Below, in pieces: positions 53,836 to 62,830 of a stretch of DNA of 64,000 bases. Location of the stretch: NCBI GenBank assembly GCA_030248215.1, contig JASANG010003189.1, positions 56,867 through 120,866 of the forward strand, in the 5' to 3' direction. The number at the start of each line of letters is the position of its first letter. Position 1 is the stretch's first letter. The notes under the pieces are model-generated. The model saw only the letters and a program-made list of their open reading frames with translations, searched no databases and was not told where the DNA came from. Made by a program: the position numbers and the translations under genes. This DNA comes from Enoplolaimus lenunculus. Lineage: Eukaryota > Nematoda > Enoplea > Enoplida > Thoracostomopsidae.

Positions 53836-54279
53836 TGTATTGACCAGAATAAGAGGGGGGTAATAAGAAGGGGGTCCCCATTTTGAGTTCGAATCATTTG
53901 GAGTCCGTATCCTCAATAAGAGTCCGTAAGCGGATTGAGTCCCTAAACCTTAATTAGAGTCCATAAATGTTAATTAACCCTAATTGTACCGAATAAATGA
54001 CTCCAGGACCAAACAATTTAAGTTCGAAATTTAAAGCGTACTTAAATTTTAAAAGTACATTCCTAAGTATAACCTTGCATTATCGCTCAAGCTATTGACA
54101 CAAGACAAATAAACGTTTAATTCAACGGATAGTTGCAGTTCCGGATATATATCAGTAACGAAGGGTGGCGGAGCGTGGGTTAAAAATAAACAACAGTCCG
54201 TAAACCGAATAACAAGGAGGTACCCTCTGGAGAGGCCAAATAAATATCAGCCCCCCTCTTTTTCGAGTCACTACAGCAT
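53836..54279. mobile_element. Family H element after the duplication
   Basis: GTATTGACCAGAATAAGAGG at left; TTTTTCGAGTCACTACAGCA at right; diverges from the 52172 copy after TTATCGCT. Confidence 0.78.
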
Positions 54280-54397
54280 ATAATATATACTTCTCAGGGT
54301 TGTTTTAGGTAAAATCTGGCAAAAAAATTTGGACCATAATTTGTAAATATATATGTATATATATATATATACAGAGATTTACTAATGATTCTAAGCT

Positions 54398-54517
54398 TTA
54401 GCATTGCCAAATTAACAAATAATTCGTAGAATCTTCACGGCCAACTCCGTCATCTGTTTCGTCAGAGTCAATATCTTGATAGTCTTCAAAACCATCACCG
54501 CCCGATATCACATATAC
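54398..54517 (-). CDS. ARHGEF17-like last exon
   Basis: Forty codons: VYVISGGDGFEDYQDIDSDE, then TDDGVGREDSTNYLLIWQC and TAA. The acceptor TTTAAG is weak and lies about 8 bases from the end of a TTAGGC-bearing element, so the exact start could shift. Confidence 0.88.
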   Translation of the reverse strand, partial: VYVISGGDGFEDYQDIDSDETDDGVGREDSTNYLLIWQC

Positions 54518-57500
54518 CTTAAATCGCCAATGGTGAGAGGCGTAACTGTAGTATGAGCATATTTTTAAGCCTAAGCGGCCAATGTAAACAACAGGGACGG
54601 AACAGTATTGTAAGCATATTGCGAAGCCTATGCCTAAATCTAAGTCTAAGCCATGCAAAAAATTAGTCTAAAGCTTAAGCTTACTGTATTGCAATCCCAC
54701 AGAAAAACGTTCCGCCCCTGATCTTTACATAGGCCGCCTAAGCCTAAGCAAAAAATAGTTTAAAGTTAAGCTTACTCCATGATAGAACCGCGAAAAACCG
54801 TTAGCTACTCAAAGTAACCTTTGCCGTCTTAGTAGCGAATAAATCTTATTATAAATTCAAATATAACATATCATAACTAACTAAAACCAAGTTATTTTTC
54901 AAATATTCCTATAAGCCAGTCGTAAAAGCTACGAAATTTAGAAAAAGACTTCAAGAAAATTAAAGCTCAGAAGGGCACCGCTAATTTAACCGGCATATGA
55001 CCATTAAAATATTAAACATTAGCTACAATTTACCATACCAGGGGCCACAACTACGAAACCGGGATGGTGCGCTGACTCCTATGGACACGTCACATTGCCC
55101 CCCCCCCCATTATGGTCCAAATTTATTTTCAGCTGCATTAATAGAATTCTACAGTAAGAAAATTTTCATTTCACAGCTCTCATTCTGATTCCTACTGATT
55201 GGCTGCGAGACAGTTTTATAGACGCCCCAGCCCATTCTGATTCCTACTGATTGGCTGCGAGACAGTTTTATAGACGCCCCAGCCCATTCTGATTCCTACT
55301 GATTGGTTGTGAGACAGTTTTATAGACGCCCCAGCCCATTCTGATTCCTACTGATTGGCTGTGAGACAGTTTTATAGACGCCCCAGCCCATTCTGATTCC
55401 TACTGATTGGCTGCGAGACAGTTTTATAGACGCCCCAGCCCATTCTGATTCCTACTGATTGGCTGCGAGACAGTTTTATAGACGCCCCAGCCCATTCTGA
55501 TTCCTACTGATTGGCTGCGAGACAGTTTTATAGACACCCCAGCCCATTCTGATTCCTACTGATTGGCTGTGAGACAGTTTTATAGACGCCCCAGCCCATT
55601 CTGATTTTTACTGATTGGCTGCGAGACAGTTTTATAGACACCCCAGCCCATTCTGATTCCTACTGATTGGCTGTGAGACAGTTTTATAGACGCCCCAGCC
55701 CATTCTGATTTTTACTGATTGGCTGTGAGACAGTTTTATAGACGCCCCAGCCCATTCTGATTCCTACTGTTTGGCTGCGAGACAGTTTTATAGACGCCCC
55801 AGCCCATTCTGATTCCTACTGATTGGCTGCGAGACAGTTTTATAGACGCCCCAGCCCATTCTGATTCCTACTGATTGGCTGCGAGACAGTTTTATAGACG
55901 CCCCAGCCCATTCTGATTCCTACTGATTGGCTGCGAGACAGTTTTATAGACGCCCCAGCCCATTCTGATTCCTACTGATTGGCTGCGAGACAGTTTTATA
56001 GACGCCCCAGCCCATTCTGATTCCTACTGATTGGCTGCGAGACAGTTTTATAGACGCCCCAGTCCATTCTGATTCCTACTGATTGGCTGTGAGACAGTTT
56101 TATAGACGCCCCAGCCCATTCTGATTCCTACTGATTGGCTGCGAGACAGTTTTATAGACGTCCCAGCCAATCGGACTCCTACGTTGAATACCTTTCCTTG
56201 TTGCAACGCCGCGACATTAAGTGACATGCGTCGTTTAGAAATATCCGCACTCGTTCCAGTTGACGCAGACGCTCCTGATAAACTGTTACTTCCAGTTCCG
56301 CTGCCAGCAAATCCGGATGTTGTACAGCTGGTTCCGCCGGAACTAATCATCGCTGTGCCTGGAATGCCTCCTGGACCAAGGGTTGACGAAGGATTCAGCT
56401 CTGCTGTGATCAGAAATCGACAGTAACCCCGATGGCCGAGGTTAAACCCTAAAATATAATCAAAGTAAATAATTACGTACGCGAGGGGGCCGTTGGCGTG
56501 CAAAAAAGCAAATTGTACTAACGAGTGAATTAGCAGGGGGTTTTATAAAGACGGAAACTGAAAAATATACATTTCTTTAATAGGTTTCAGAATAAACCGC
56601 TTAGAGGCTAAAGAATAAGGTTATTACCGGTTCAAAGGTGAATTAATAGTTATATCAAACTATGATGTTGAGTTGAACTTTCATACAAATTCTGCCTTGT
56701 TTTTTGAGCAAAAAATAATCAAAGTTGAAATCGTGGCACTGAAATTTGCATCAGCTTCGGGCTGTTACAATTTTGTCTTTAGGTGGCGCTACGCTTTGAT
56801 GACGTTCGGCACCGTTTGTCATTGTCCGTTGCCGTATCGGACATTCAAGTACGATACCGTTTGGTGACGGACGGCGACGAACTTCAAAAAAAGTATGCCG
56901 CTACCGTAAACTGGCTGTCTACTAAAGGGTGGCGCTACGCTTTGATAACGTTCGGCACCGTTTGGGACGGCGATGAACTTCAAAAAACTATGCCGCTAAC
57001 CTAAACTGGCTGTCTACTAAAGGGTGGCGCTACGCTTTGATGACGTTCGGCACCGTTTGTCATTGTCCGTTGCCGTATCGGACATTCAAGTACGATACCG
57101 TATGGTGACGGACGGCGACGAACTTCAAAAAAAGTATGCCGCTACCGTAAACTGGCTAGCTATTAAGGTCTGTTTCTGTTAATGTGTAATCCTTAAAAGT
57201 TTCCACGATATCCAATTCAAATGGGTCAAAAGACCAGTAGCGGATCCAGAAGAATGGGAGATGGGTGGATCTCTCCATCGGCCCTGCTGAACTAAAAATT
57301 TAGCGATGCAAATGGTTCATTTGCACAATTGACAATATTCTTTCTACACTCAAAATAATAATATTTCTGATATTTAAGAAAACATTTCTTGCATTCAAGA
57401 AATATTAGCAAGGTGCACTTGAAAAGTATTTCTATTATAACAGAAAAGTTTTGCAACAAAGTTTTGAAATAACGCCTGAAAATAAACGTTTTCCAGCTAT

Positions 57501-60500
57501 TTTTAGAAAAATTGTTTCCAATATCAGACAAACTTTTCACATTTGCCGCAGAAAATACTTTTCTGGATAAATTCAAAAATAGTTTTTTTTGTGTGTAGCG
57601 AAATATCGCAAAAACACGGCTGAGGTTATATCACAAATTCAAAATTTAGTACGCGTTCGTCGCATTTTAATCAATTTTCTAAATATTTTAAAAATTCATA
57701 AATTCACTAAACTGCAAAATTTTGGAACACAAAACCAAATCTGCCTCACCGGAAAATCCTGTATTCACCACTGACACAAAACATGTCCACTTACCATCAA
57801 TAACAGGTATATTGGATAACTTAGTCGCTGATGGAGTAACATGAGGCAGCGGTAAATGTAACAATACCCCAGCCGAGGTTCCTATCCATAACAAATCTTT
57901 ACAACAAAGCAATGACGTAACACGCAAACACGACACTTTGTGATGACGTATAATATCGTCACAACCTAAAAAATAACACTCCGTATTCCCTGTCAGCTGT
58001 CACCCCTGGCAGTCTGCTTTGGTAATTTTTTACCAAAATTTTAAAAATCACCAGAGCATGGGACAAATTAAATTGAAAACATTTCAGCTTTTTATTGTCA
58101 AAATTTTTCTTTTTTTGGCCCATGTAAAGATCAGGGGCGGAACGTTTTTCTGTGGAACTGCAATAGTGTAAGCGTAAGCTTTAGACTAATTTTTTTCGCT
58201 TAGCTTAGGTTTCGGCTTAGGCTTTTGGAATATGTTTATTCTCCAGGCTTACGCTTAGGCTTAGGCTTATGCTCATTCTTACGCTTAGGCTTAGGCTTAG
58301 GCTTAGACTTAGGCTTAGGAATATGCTTATAATACTGTTCCGCCCCTGTTCTGTGTATTGGCTCCTTTTTAATACAAGACGAAGTCTTTTACATGATGTC
58401 ATTAAAGCCAATCGAATTTCGAAATCGGAAATGAAAACTTTTAAACGACAAAATTCTACGAATCTTTTTCAAATTTGTAACAAAATACAAACGATGACGT
58501 AAATAATGGTGTGCGACAATTTTTAATATACCAAAAATTTAGCGTGCCTCGCGTCGACGCGCGGCGGCGTTCGGCGGCGTGCGTCAAATATAGCGCAACC
58601 CTAAGTATACTGTTTAACTTTATATAGAAATACCTCAAAATTACGCTATTTGAATGCAGATTTTGTAATGGTCACTGCTGTAGTTTTCTTGTTTAGAAAT
58701 CTGGTCCCATGTTCTTTTCTAGATTACATTCTTCTGACTAGGCTTAGGCTTAGGCTTAGGCTTATGCTTAAGAACACATTTTTGCAACACTGAGGCATTA
58801 TGCTTAGGCTTAGGAATACGCTTAATCTACTATTACGCGCCTTAAAGTAACATTGGTCGAAATCTGCCCACAAACAGAGCGATGGGTGGTCACTTGACAA
58901 TGACCACTGAGCTCATGAAGGTCAATTTAATACCTGCAAGCATTTTCGTAACAGTCGGGGCGATGTTAATCTCGAGTAAGCATTCGTAGTTAAGTGCATG
59001 ATGCAATTTTAATACTTGACTGTAACGCAGTGATATCCATACGCCCAATCCGGAACTGGATATTTGATGAACGGTTGCACTTGAGTCGCTGCTGATTGCA
59101 AACATATGCTACAAAATCATGGTCAATGTATAGAACAGGGATGTTATAGTAGTATAAGCATATTTGTAAACCTAAGCGGAAAAATGAGCTTAAGCCTAAA
59201 CCTAAACATAGACGGAAAATTAGTTGTAAAGCTTAAGCTGACTCTATTGCAGTATTACAGAAATAACACCAAAAAATCGAATTAAACATCCACTGCGATA
59301 AGCCTATTCTGAATCAAGCCAGATGCCAATAAAAGAATTAATATCCAGTGTTCAGAAATGCACCAGTCTAAAAGTTACCTGTTGAACACATGATATTCTG
59401 ATATTTTGCACAACTGTAACTGAATTCGCATAGTAAAACCGCTTACACGACTCTGTAGAGAACTTTGTGCCCGAAAAAACGAAACTTAAACTGGTAAAAA
59501 CAAACGGTGCAAGAGTGCAGTTGTGATATTTGAACAAATCAATTGGATTTCGGAGTTAAGTTGCACCATGAAAAATTGTTTTCAATAATTTATTACTGTA
59601 GTGACCCGAATAAGAGAGGAGGACTGATATTTATTTGGCCTCTCCAAAGCGTACCCGCCTTGTTATTCGGTTACAGACGTTATTTATTTTCAATCTGCCC
59701 TCCGCCACTCTTCGTTACCGATATATATCTTGTATTGCAACTATCCGTTGAATTAAACGTTTTATTCAGGAATAAGCAAAATGTTTCTTAAAGAAACGTA
59801 AAACAATGTACTATACAGCTCCTCATGCCTAGATTATTACGCAAAATCGGAATTTTATAATACCGGAACCGGAGAGTGAAAAAATACCGGAACCGGAAAA
59901 CAAAATTTACTTGTTACCAAAAAATTTATGTTTAACGATATTTTATCGCTTTTAATGACGTAAGCACACCATTTAGAATGCCAAAATGTTGAAACAAATG
60001 CATGAGCGAAAAACGTATGATAAATTATGTACTATGGCAAAAATTGAAAATTTTGGCAATACACGCTGAGACAATTTCAGAAATATAAGTTAAGTTAGAA
60101 TAATATGAAAATTTTTCTTAAATTTCCGAATGAGAAAAATTTTCAACACCGAAAATACCAGAAGTCCCCGGTGTAAAACTACCGGATTTCGCTACCGGAA
60201 CCGGAATTCCTGTTGCACCTTAGATAGGACAGCTTTTAAACAAGGTCAATTGTTATCTCAGAATTGGAAAATGCCACAGTATAAACTTAACAGCTGAATG
60301 ATACAAGCAATAAATGTTTGAAAAATGTAAGATATTGCATCAATTGCTGCCGTTATGTATTAATATTTACTTCAATTTTAAGCGAATGTGGGCTGAGTAT
60401 CATAATCGCATTTTGACACCCGCACCAGATTCGACTTGTCACCGATGCCATGCTTGTAATCGGCCTTGAACACCAAGACGCCGTCGCATCGTCTAAACTC

Positions 60501-62564
60501 ACCAGTGTTGGTTCAGTGAAGTTCCATTCGCCATCTGAAATAAAAATAATTGCAAAAATGTACTAAAATTTAAATGTATTCGCTCAGAAATAATTATTTT
60601 CCAACCAACGGCCAACATAGCAACTTTGGTTCATGTATAGAACACGGCCGGAACGTTTTTCTTGCGGGGTTGTAATAGAATCACCTTAAGCTTTAGATTA
60701 CCTTATGTGACTAGGCTTAGGCTTAGTCTTAGGCTTAGGCTTAGGCTTAGGTTTAGGAAAATAGGCTACTCTTTATGTTTAGGCTTAGGCTTAGACTCAG
60801 GCTTAGGTCTAAGGAGTAGGCTCATCCTTACGTTTAGGCTTAGGCTTAGGCTTATACTACTGTTGCGCGTCCTGTTCTATACATTGGCCGCAACTTTTAA
60901 CTAAAAATACTTAAAAAATAAGTCAAAATGAACGAACGCTGACCTGTATTGCGATGATAAACTGCAAGCATAATGTTACCCAGTGCTGCAAATACTTTGC
61001 CTTCGCAATGCCTGCAAATATTAAAGGAGAAATTACAGTATCGCAAAAGCTCAAACTTGCGTTAAGGGTTGAAATAGTACAATTATATATACATTTATAT
61101 GAATTTACGGCAATTCGACACCTGATTAAAGTCTATAAATAAATCTAAACATATTCCTTAAGCTTAGCTCTAAGCCTAAGCCTAAGCATATGATAGGCGA
61201 CAAATTGTCGAGTCGATGAAATTTCGGATTACAAGTTGTTGGGGTTTGAGAACCTATTCGGATGGCGCTATACTTCTGATGACGTCAGGTGTCCGGCACT
61301 GTCCGTCACCGTTCGGCGCCATCCTTTTCCGTGAGTCACTATGCAAGTATCATACACGAGTTGCTCCCATACGATACCGTATGGTGATGGACGTTGACTC
61401 ATGGCGCCGGACGGTGACAAGGAACGCCGCACCATCCTTACAAACTCGTCAAAGGTGCTAGACACAGATGAGAATACGACTCATAATTTAATTAACTTCA
61501 ACTTACAGTAAACACGTGACCTGTGCCGGATGTTGAATATGAGCTTTACACTTCCGCATCCGTATATTGTCATTGTAATTATAAACGTGAATTCTGCAAA
61601 TATAAAACAATAAACATTGATGACAATAAACAATAGTGTAAAGCCCTATTCACACGTGCAAGTTTTTGCTGCGAGAACTTGCAGCTGCAACTTGCACTTG
61701 CAAGATTTGCCCAAATCACATTCGAAAAACTTGCAGTTGCAAATAATTCATTAAAAATAATAGTTAGGAATTTTAGTTCACATGTGTGAATAACTATTCA
61801 AGTTTAATGAATTTATTGAAGCCATTTTCTCATTGGCTGATAAAAAATGCAAGTTCTGCGTACAATGTGCAGCTGCAAGTTCTCGCACCAAAAACTTACA
61901 CATGTGAATCGGGCAAACACAAGGGTCTCTGTGAAAAATGCAAGCTAAAAATGGGCAACAACAGTTTTTAGTTCGCATACCTTCATGAAAACTTAACCAC
62001 CGCGCATTATCACAACCGATCGAGGGGTACCAGTCGAACTTAAGGGCACGCCCCTCAGTTTGGCACTGCCGACAGTCATGCAATTTAATGTCTGTCCTTT
62101 TCACATGAATATTTTTAAAATTATCCGAGATCTAAGCCCGTATTCTCAAATGTGTATAGCACTTATTACCAGTTGGTCATAGGTCTTGTAACTTTTGAAC
62201 CACTGCAAGGTGAAGTTCAAAATTATGTGCATTTTTTGCATTCGAAGTGTTCTACTTCTGTGCCAATTTTGAGATCCGCAAACGTATAGGAGTTTATCGA
62301 ATTTGAAGACATATTTCTAACTGGTGATCGGCGCTATAAGCATTTGAGAATATGGTCAATAACTTCAATCTGGTTGTCGAACTCTGGACTCATGGATGGA
62401 AATCGTTGACCAAATTTGGAAGCGAACCGCAGTTGAACTTACGATCCTTCATCGGTTCCAAGCCACATTGTTGGCAACAACTGTGCGACCTGAGTTTGAG
62501 TGTCTCCTACGATGTCTTCGGATCCAATTTGCGCTGAACATCCGTCGTTGGAGAATGATTTCGA
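54398..62564 (-). CDS. ARHGEF17 (TEM4)-like Rho guanine nucleotide exchange factor, C-terminal propeller only, 8 exons
   Basis: Exons in reading order: 62564-62443, 61593-61507, 61011-60944, 60534-60371, 59108-58934, 57965-57795, 56448-56192, 54517-54398; all seven junctions keep phase and give 387 residues. Family members activate RhoA-type GTPases through a DH-PH unit; this C-terminal region forms a WD40-like beta-propeller. Seen in order: LPTMWLGTDEGSIHVYNYND; EGKVFAALGN; DGEWNFTEPTLV; RIWCGCQNAIMILSPHSLKI; SSGLGVWISLRYSQVLKL; YECLLEINIAPTVTKMLAG; CDDIIRHHK; LLCCKDLLWIGTSAGVLLHL; GHRGYCRFL; VISGGDGFEDYQDID; GREDSTNYLLIWQC. The end motif VISGGDGxEDF...GRxDSTNxLLxW points to ARHGEF17 rather than ARHGEF10. 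The DH-PH part should lie beyond 62564 and is not visible before the suspect junction at 62719. Confidence 0.92.
54525..54800 (-). mobile_element. TTAGGC element carrying a nested family A element
   Basis: Outer element: CGCCAATGGTGAGAGGCGTA ... AAGCCTAAGC up to 54576, resuming GCCTAAGCCTAAGCAAAAAA at 54736. Inner A element 54577-54735 has GGCCAATGTAAACAACAGGG and CCCTGATCTTTACATAGGCC. Confidence 0.78.
55177..56173. repeat. 52-bp minisatellite, about 19 copies, with CCAAT and TATA boxes
   Basis: Unit on the minus strand contains CAGCCAATCAG, then GGGCTGGGGCGTCTATAAAA and CTGTCTCG. Copies differ by a few substitutions (TGCGAG/TGTGAG, TTCC/TTTT). It lies in the last intron of the ARHGEF17-like gene. 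Confidence 0.95.
56192..56448 (-). CDS. ARHGEF17-like exon with Gly/Ser-rich insert
   Basis: Begins GFNLGHRGYCRFLITAELNP (family GHTGHVRFL), then a Gly/Ser/Thr-rich insert and SLNVAALQQGK. Donor AAG|GTATTC, phase 0. A 52-bp minisatellite begins about 20 bases after the donor. Confidence 0.88.
56782..57165. repeat. Family I tandem repeat, three units
   Basis: GGTGGCGCTACGCTTTGATG starts at about 56782, 56931 and 57025; units carry GTACGATACCGT and GGTGACGGACGGCGACGAAC. Lies in an ARHGEF17-like intron. Confidence 0.82.
57350..57596. mobile_element. Family K element
   Basis: CACTCAAAATAATAATATTT at left; AATAGTTTTTTTTGTGTG at right. Confidence 0.7.
57795..57965 (-). CDS. ARHGEF17-like exon
   Basis: Encodes CDDIIRHHKVSCLRVTSLLC, CKDLLWIGTSAGVLLHLPLP and TKLSNIPVID. 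Matches CDDIIRQHKAACLRxTALLxCKDLLWIGTSAGV. Phase 1 at both ends. Confidence 0.94.
58117..58362 (+). mobile_element. Family A TTAGGC element
   Basis: GGCCCATGTAAAGATCAGGG then GCGGAACG; TTAGGC blocks around ATGCTCATTCTTACG; TACTGTTCCGCCCCTGTTCT GTGTATTGGC. Confidence 0.88.
58515..58603. mobile_element. Family O element, partial
   Basis: GCCTCGCGTCGACGCGCGGC then AAATATAGCGCAACCCTA, matching the inverse of the 25384 end. Confidence 0.6.
58703..58858 (+). mobile_element. Family B TTAGGC element
   Basis: GGTCCCATGTTCTTTTCTAG, five TTAGGC near 58740, CGCGCCTTAAAGTAACATTG GTC. Confidence 0.8.
58934..59108 (-). CDS. ARHGEF17-like exon
   Basis: Encodes HMFAISSDSSATVHQI, SSGLGVWISLRYSQVLKLHH, YECLLEINIAPTVTKMLAG. 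Its acceptor TTTTGTAG lies 12 bases from the end of a family C element. Confidence 0.93.
59121..59268 (-). mobile_element. Family C TTAGGC element, 12 bases from a splice acceptor
   Basis: GGTCAATGTATAGAACAGGG, AAACCTAAGC words, AGCTGACTCTATTGCAGTAT. Confidence 0.75.
59597..59792. mobile_element. Family H element, short form
   Basis: TACTGTAGTGACCCGAATAA at left; CAACTATCCGTTGAATTAAA CG at right. Confidence 0.75.
59835..60227. repeat. CCGGAACCGGA-rich inverted repeat
   Basis: ATAATACCGGAACCGGAGAG ... GCTACCGGAACCGGAATTCC then TGTTGCACCTTAG; organisation resembles family L. Confidence 0.5.
60371..60534 (-). CDS. ARHGEF17-like exon
   Basis: Encodes DGEWNFTEPTLVSLDDATAS and then ITSMASVTSRIWCGCQNAI, ILSPHSLKIE. 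The xxWCGCxNxIxIxxPxSLxxE block is highly typical of the family. Confidence 0.93.
60628..60889 (+). mobile_element. Family C TTAGGC element
   Basis: GGTTCATGTATAGAACACGG, TTCTTGCGGGGTTGTAATAG, long TTAGGC tracts, TACTGTTGCGCGTCCTGTTC TATACATTGGCC. Confidence 0.86.
60944..61011 (-). CDS. ARHGEF17-like exon (68 bases)
   Basis: Twenty-two full codons, HCEGKVFAALGNIMLAVYHR plus NT, matching the DNRVFVSLANGDLCIYxR strand pair. Starts in phase 2, ends in phase 1. Confidence 0.9.
61260..61442. repeat. Family I repeat
   Basis: GGATGGCGCTATACTTCTGA, GATACCGTATGGTGATGGAC, GGCGCCGGACGGTGACAAGG. Confidence 0.65.
61507..61593 (-). CDS. ARHGEF17-like exon
   Basis: Encodes IHVYNYNDNIRMRKCKAHIQ then HPAQVTCLL, matching IHVYNCNDNIRIKKNRVKIQHGSPVLC. 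Acceptor ATTTGCAG, donor CT|GTAAGT. Confidence 0.92.
61639..61915. mobile_element. Family E element
   Basis: AAGCCCTATTCACACGTGCA at left; ACTTACACATGTGAATCGGG at right. In the ARHGEF17-like first visible intron. Confidence 0.83.
62135..62357. mobile_element. Family F element
   Basis: GCCCGTATTCTCAAATGTGT at left; AGCATTTGAGAATATGGTC at right. Confidence 0.78.
62443..62564 (-). CDS. ARHGEF17-like exon: first propeller blade
   Basis: Acceptor GTTTCTCAG; encodes SKSFSNDGCSAQIG... and QLLPTMWLGTDEG, the family's entry to the propeller. Donor TC|GTAAGT, phase 2. An alternative more distal acceptor cannot be excluded. Confidence 0.82.
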
Positions 62565-62718
62565 CTGAGAAACGCCAAATCTTGACCCTATTAATATTTT
62601 ACAGGTAAAGTTACGGGTTTTTGTATACATACTTCCGGCACGTTTAGAATTAACGCTTATACTTAGCCTTAGGCCTAGGCTTGGACTTCAAAAAGTTTGT
62701 CTTGGCTTAATAGGGATG

Positions 62719-62830
62719 GGATAAAAAGACAAGAAAATAAAAAAAAAAAAGGGGAACCCCCAAACCAAAAGAGAAAAACCCAACAAAAAAAAAATTAAAA
62801 AGGAGAGGGGGGGGGGAAAAAAAAAAAAGT
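62719..62830. other. Homopolymer-rich anomalous junction
   Basis: Almost only A, G and C runs (A12, G10, A13 and similar) with nearly no T for about 110 bases, unlike anything else in the window. Looks like an assembly join or damaged sequence rather than a genomic feature. Confidence 0.7.

Larger units (their letters stand above)
50291..54052. repeat. 1881-bp direct tandem duplication (2 units)
   Basis: Positions 50291-52171 and 52172-54052 correspond base for base at an offset of 1881 wherever I compared them. The short sequence AAGTACATTCCTAAGTATAA occurs at 50291, 52172 and 54053, marking the boundaries inside family H repeats. Each unit contains parts of H and L elements and one truncated family B element. 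Confidence 0.93.

Noticed and set aside
50269-54280. Paired identical open frames in the duplicated block as genes.
   Set aside because: They lie in H, L and B repeat sequence, have no recognisable domain, and their identity only reflects the duplication.
55177-56173. CRISPR-like array.
   Set aside because: Units abut with no spacers, and the context is a nematode intron.
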